From: Closterium sp. NIES-65
Taxonomy: Eukaryota; Streptophyta; Zygnematophyceae; Desmidiales; Closteriaceae
Assembly: GCA_948144175.1 (NCBI GenBank)
Contig: CANXME010001279.1
Span: 1-64,000, forward strand
Reading direction: 5' to 3'
Length of the DNA: 64,000 nucleotides
This document shows, piece by piece, positions 62,247 through 64,000 of this stretch. Both the position numbers and the translations under genes were made by a program. The notes under the pieces are model-generated. The model was not told the origin of the DNA. It saw nothing but the letters and a program-made list of their open reading frames with translations, and ran no database searches. The first letter of the stretch is position 1. The number at the start of each line of letters is the position of its first letter.

Positions 62247-63220
62247 TGGTATAGAGCAGGTTCCCTCGTGGGAACGCTTCTCAGGGTCCACGCTCCTGCC
62301 CGAGGCGCGCCCCGTAGGCCGCCCTCACATCGCGCTCCCTTAGCGGCCCCTCTCACGGCCCCTCGCGCCACCCTTAGCGGCCCCATCACCACCCCTTACA
62401 GCCCCGTCACTGTCCTTTGCTGCCCCGTCGCCGCCCCTCTAGGCCCCTCACGGCCCCTTCACGGCCCCGTCGCCGCCCCTCTAGGCCCCGTCGCCGCCCC
62501 TCTAGGCCCCGTCGCCGCCCCTCTAGGCCCCTTGCGGCCCCTTCGCGGCACCGTCACCGCCCCTAGCGGCCCCGTCCCCACCCCTCTAGGCCCCTCACAG
62601 CCCCTTCGCGGCCCCATCGCCGCCCCTATAGGCCCCGTCGCTGCCCCTCAAGGCCCCTCGTGGCCCCTTCACGGCCCCATCGCCGCCCCTAGCGGCCCCG
62701 TCGCCGTCCTTTGCGGCCCCGTCGCCGCCCCTCTAGGCCCCTAACGACCCCTTCGCAGCCCCGTCGCCGCCCCTCTAGGCCCCGTCGCCGCCCCTAGCGG
62801 CCCCGTCGCCGCCCTTCACGGCCACCTCGCCGCCCTTCGCGGCCCCGTCGCCGCCTCTAGCGGCCCCGTTGCCGCCCTTCGCGACCACGTCACCGCCTCT
62901 ACCGTCCCCATCGCCGCCTCTACCGGCCCCGTCGCCGCCTCTACCGGCCCCGTCGCCGCCCTTCACGGCCCCTTCACCACTGAGCCGCCCAGCAACCGAG
63001 CCGCCGAGCCGCCCAGCAGCCGAGCCGCCGAGCCGCCCAGCAGCCGAGCCGCCGAGCCGCCGAGCTGCCCAGCAAACCAGCCGCCGAGCCGCCCCGCAGC
63101 CAAGCCGCCGAGCCACCGAGCCGCTCCCGTCGAGCCGCTACTGTCACTGCCGAGGCGCTGTCATCGCGGTTCCCGCCCTGTTCCTACCGACGCGCCCCGG
63201 CCCTACCCATTCGGACAATC
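62247..63220 (+). repeat. Primer-binding site and GC-rich leader of copia L
   Basis: After the primer-binding site come tandem units of the CGGCCCCGTCGCCGCCCCTCTAG type, about 18-36 bp (62400-62960), then GAGCCGCCGAGCCGCCCAGCA units (62985-63120). No coding frame. Confidence 0.85.
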
Positions 63221-63683
63221 ATGGCTACCCCAAGTGTCCTTACCTTTGATGCTGAGGGTTGTGCTCTTGACTTTGAGGTCTGGGTCGATGACCTCCAGCT
63301 TTTCCTATAGTGTGATAGGGCAGACGGACTCTCCCTGTTCGATCTCACCTCTTGTGCCTCTCCTGCCCCGCCTGCTACTGCTGACAACACTGTTCGCTCA
63401 CAGTGGGCCACACGCGATGCTGCCGCCCGTCTTACTGTGCGTCGCCACTAGCCGACCGCTGAGCGTGCGCACTTTAGTGAGTACAAGAGTGCTAAGACCT
63501 TGTACGACGCTGTAGTTGCACGCTACTCTTCCCCTGCCATTGCTGCACTTAGCCGCCTCATGATGCCGTACCTGTTCCCTGACCTTGCTGCCTTTCCCAC
63601 AGTCGCTGACCTCATTACGCACCTTCGCACTAGTGACACTCGCTACCGCGCTGCGCTTCCTGCTGAATTCTGTGCCAAGAACC

Positions 63684-63715
<32 letters not shown>

Positions 63716-64000
63716 ACATCACCCTCTACTACATAGTCACCCGGCTCCCTGACTCCCTTCGCTTGGTTAGGGACCACTTCCTCTCAAATTGCCCCACCAC
63801 ACTCACCGTTGATCTCCTCGAGGAGCGCCTCCTGGCAGCAGAGAAGAGCATAGTCGCTGTAGGAGCCTCTCGTGGTGACCCTCGTACCCCCGTCTTTGAG
63901 GGGTGTTCCCCCTCCCCCCTCTTGCCCTCTGTTGCTTCTGCTGCTGTGGCTGACCTCGCTGGCTTCGAGTCGGTCGGCGCTGCGTCTGCCCCTAGCGGGA
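63221..64000 (+). pseudogene. gag of copia L, 5' part
   Basis: ATG at 63221 (MATPSVLTFDAEG). In-frame TAG at 63308-63310 where other copies have CAG, and another TAG near 63449. The proline-coding C run is expanded to 27 C (63686-63712) and shifts the frame before YITLYYIVTRLPDSL. Cut by the window end before the poly-Gly tract. Confidence 0.85.

Larger units (their letters stand above)
62116..64000 (+). mobile_element. Copia L, 5' part, runs off window
   Basis: 5' LTR, primer-binding site, GC-rich leader and gag of a further copia element of the A-C group. The 3' part lies outside the window. Confidence 0.92.

Noticed and set aside
63449-63451. Second TAG in L gag as another CAG to TAG change
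   Set aside because: The homologous codon is TTG or CTC, so it does not fit the deamination pattern.

Overview
The window is eukaryotic and is almost entirely transposable-element DNA. I see no bacterial gene organisation and no RNA gene. The elements are Ty1/copia-type LTR retrotransposons: TG...CA termini, 5-bp target-site duplications (TSDs), and primer-binding sites of the TGGTATCAGAGC type typical of plant-lineage copia elements. The coding order is gag, protease, integrase, reverse transcriptase (RT), RNase H. The high GC content, poly-glycine gag proteins and spliceosomal intron point to a green-lineage eukaryote, such as a streptophyte alga or an early land plant. That is an inference; I cannot name the species.

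Layout. 1-6930: copia A (+), 5' end outside the window. 6928-7470: CA-rich simple repeat. 7557-16274: a minus-strand Plavaka-like (CACTA-group) transposase gene with an intron, split by copia B (8335-15619, TSD GACTC). 16381-23733: copia C (TSD CTACT), the best preserved autonomous element. 25247-26750: non-autonomous element D with identical LTRs (TSD ATCTG). 26756-31628: mostly unassigned DNA with one long poly-His/poly-Gln ORF (27706-29079). 31629-32816: a solo LTR (LTR3, TSD GGTTG). 33.8-34.69 kb: decayed non-LTR RT.

34.7-62.0 kb is the most informative part. Two long-LTR copia elements, Y (LTR1) and X (LTR2), are each split in half and swapped. The left site has the 3' half of Y joined to the 5' half of X. 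The right site has the 5' half of Y followed, much later, by the 3' end of X. The TSD of each element is found once directly and once as its reverse complement at the other site (AGAGT/ACTCT for Y, CGAAA/TTTCG for X). The non-LTR RT interrupted by Y is split in the same way. This is the footprint of an inversion of about 16.8 kb with breakpoints inside X and Y, near a 30-bp identical sequence (37474-37503 and 54287-54316). The inverted block carries H (39684-41027), K (41560-47704), M (49350-51279) and a decayed copia relic, all on the minus strand. The right breakpoint is further complicated by a truncated D-like element G and by copia Z (LTR3 family), which is nested in X and lacks its 5' end. 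62116-64000 is the start of copia L, which runs off the window.

The autonomous elements A, B, C, K and L are one family group. They share LTRs of about 122-139 bp with a common core, GC-rich repetitive leaders, a gag with a long poly-Gly tract and an unusually spaced zinc-binding motif, and a Gly/Ala/Glu/Pro repeat between integrase and RT. D, G and M keep only LTR, leader and 3' sequences and probably depend on proteins supplied by the autonomous elements. Every autonomous copy here is broken by stops, frameshifts or deletions, so none looks competent as written.
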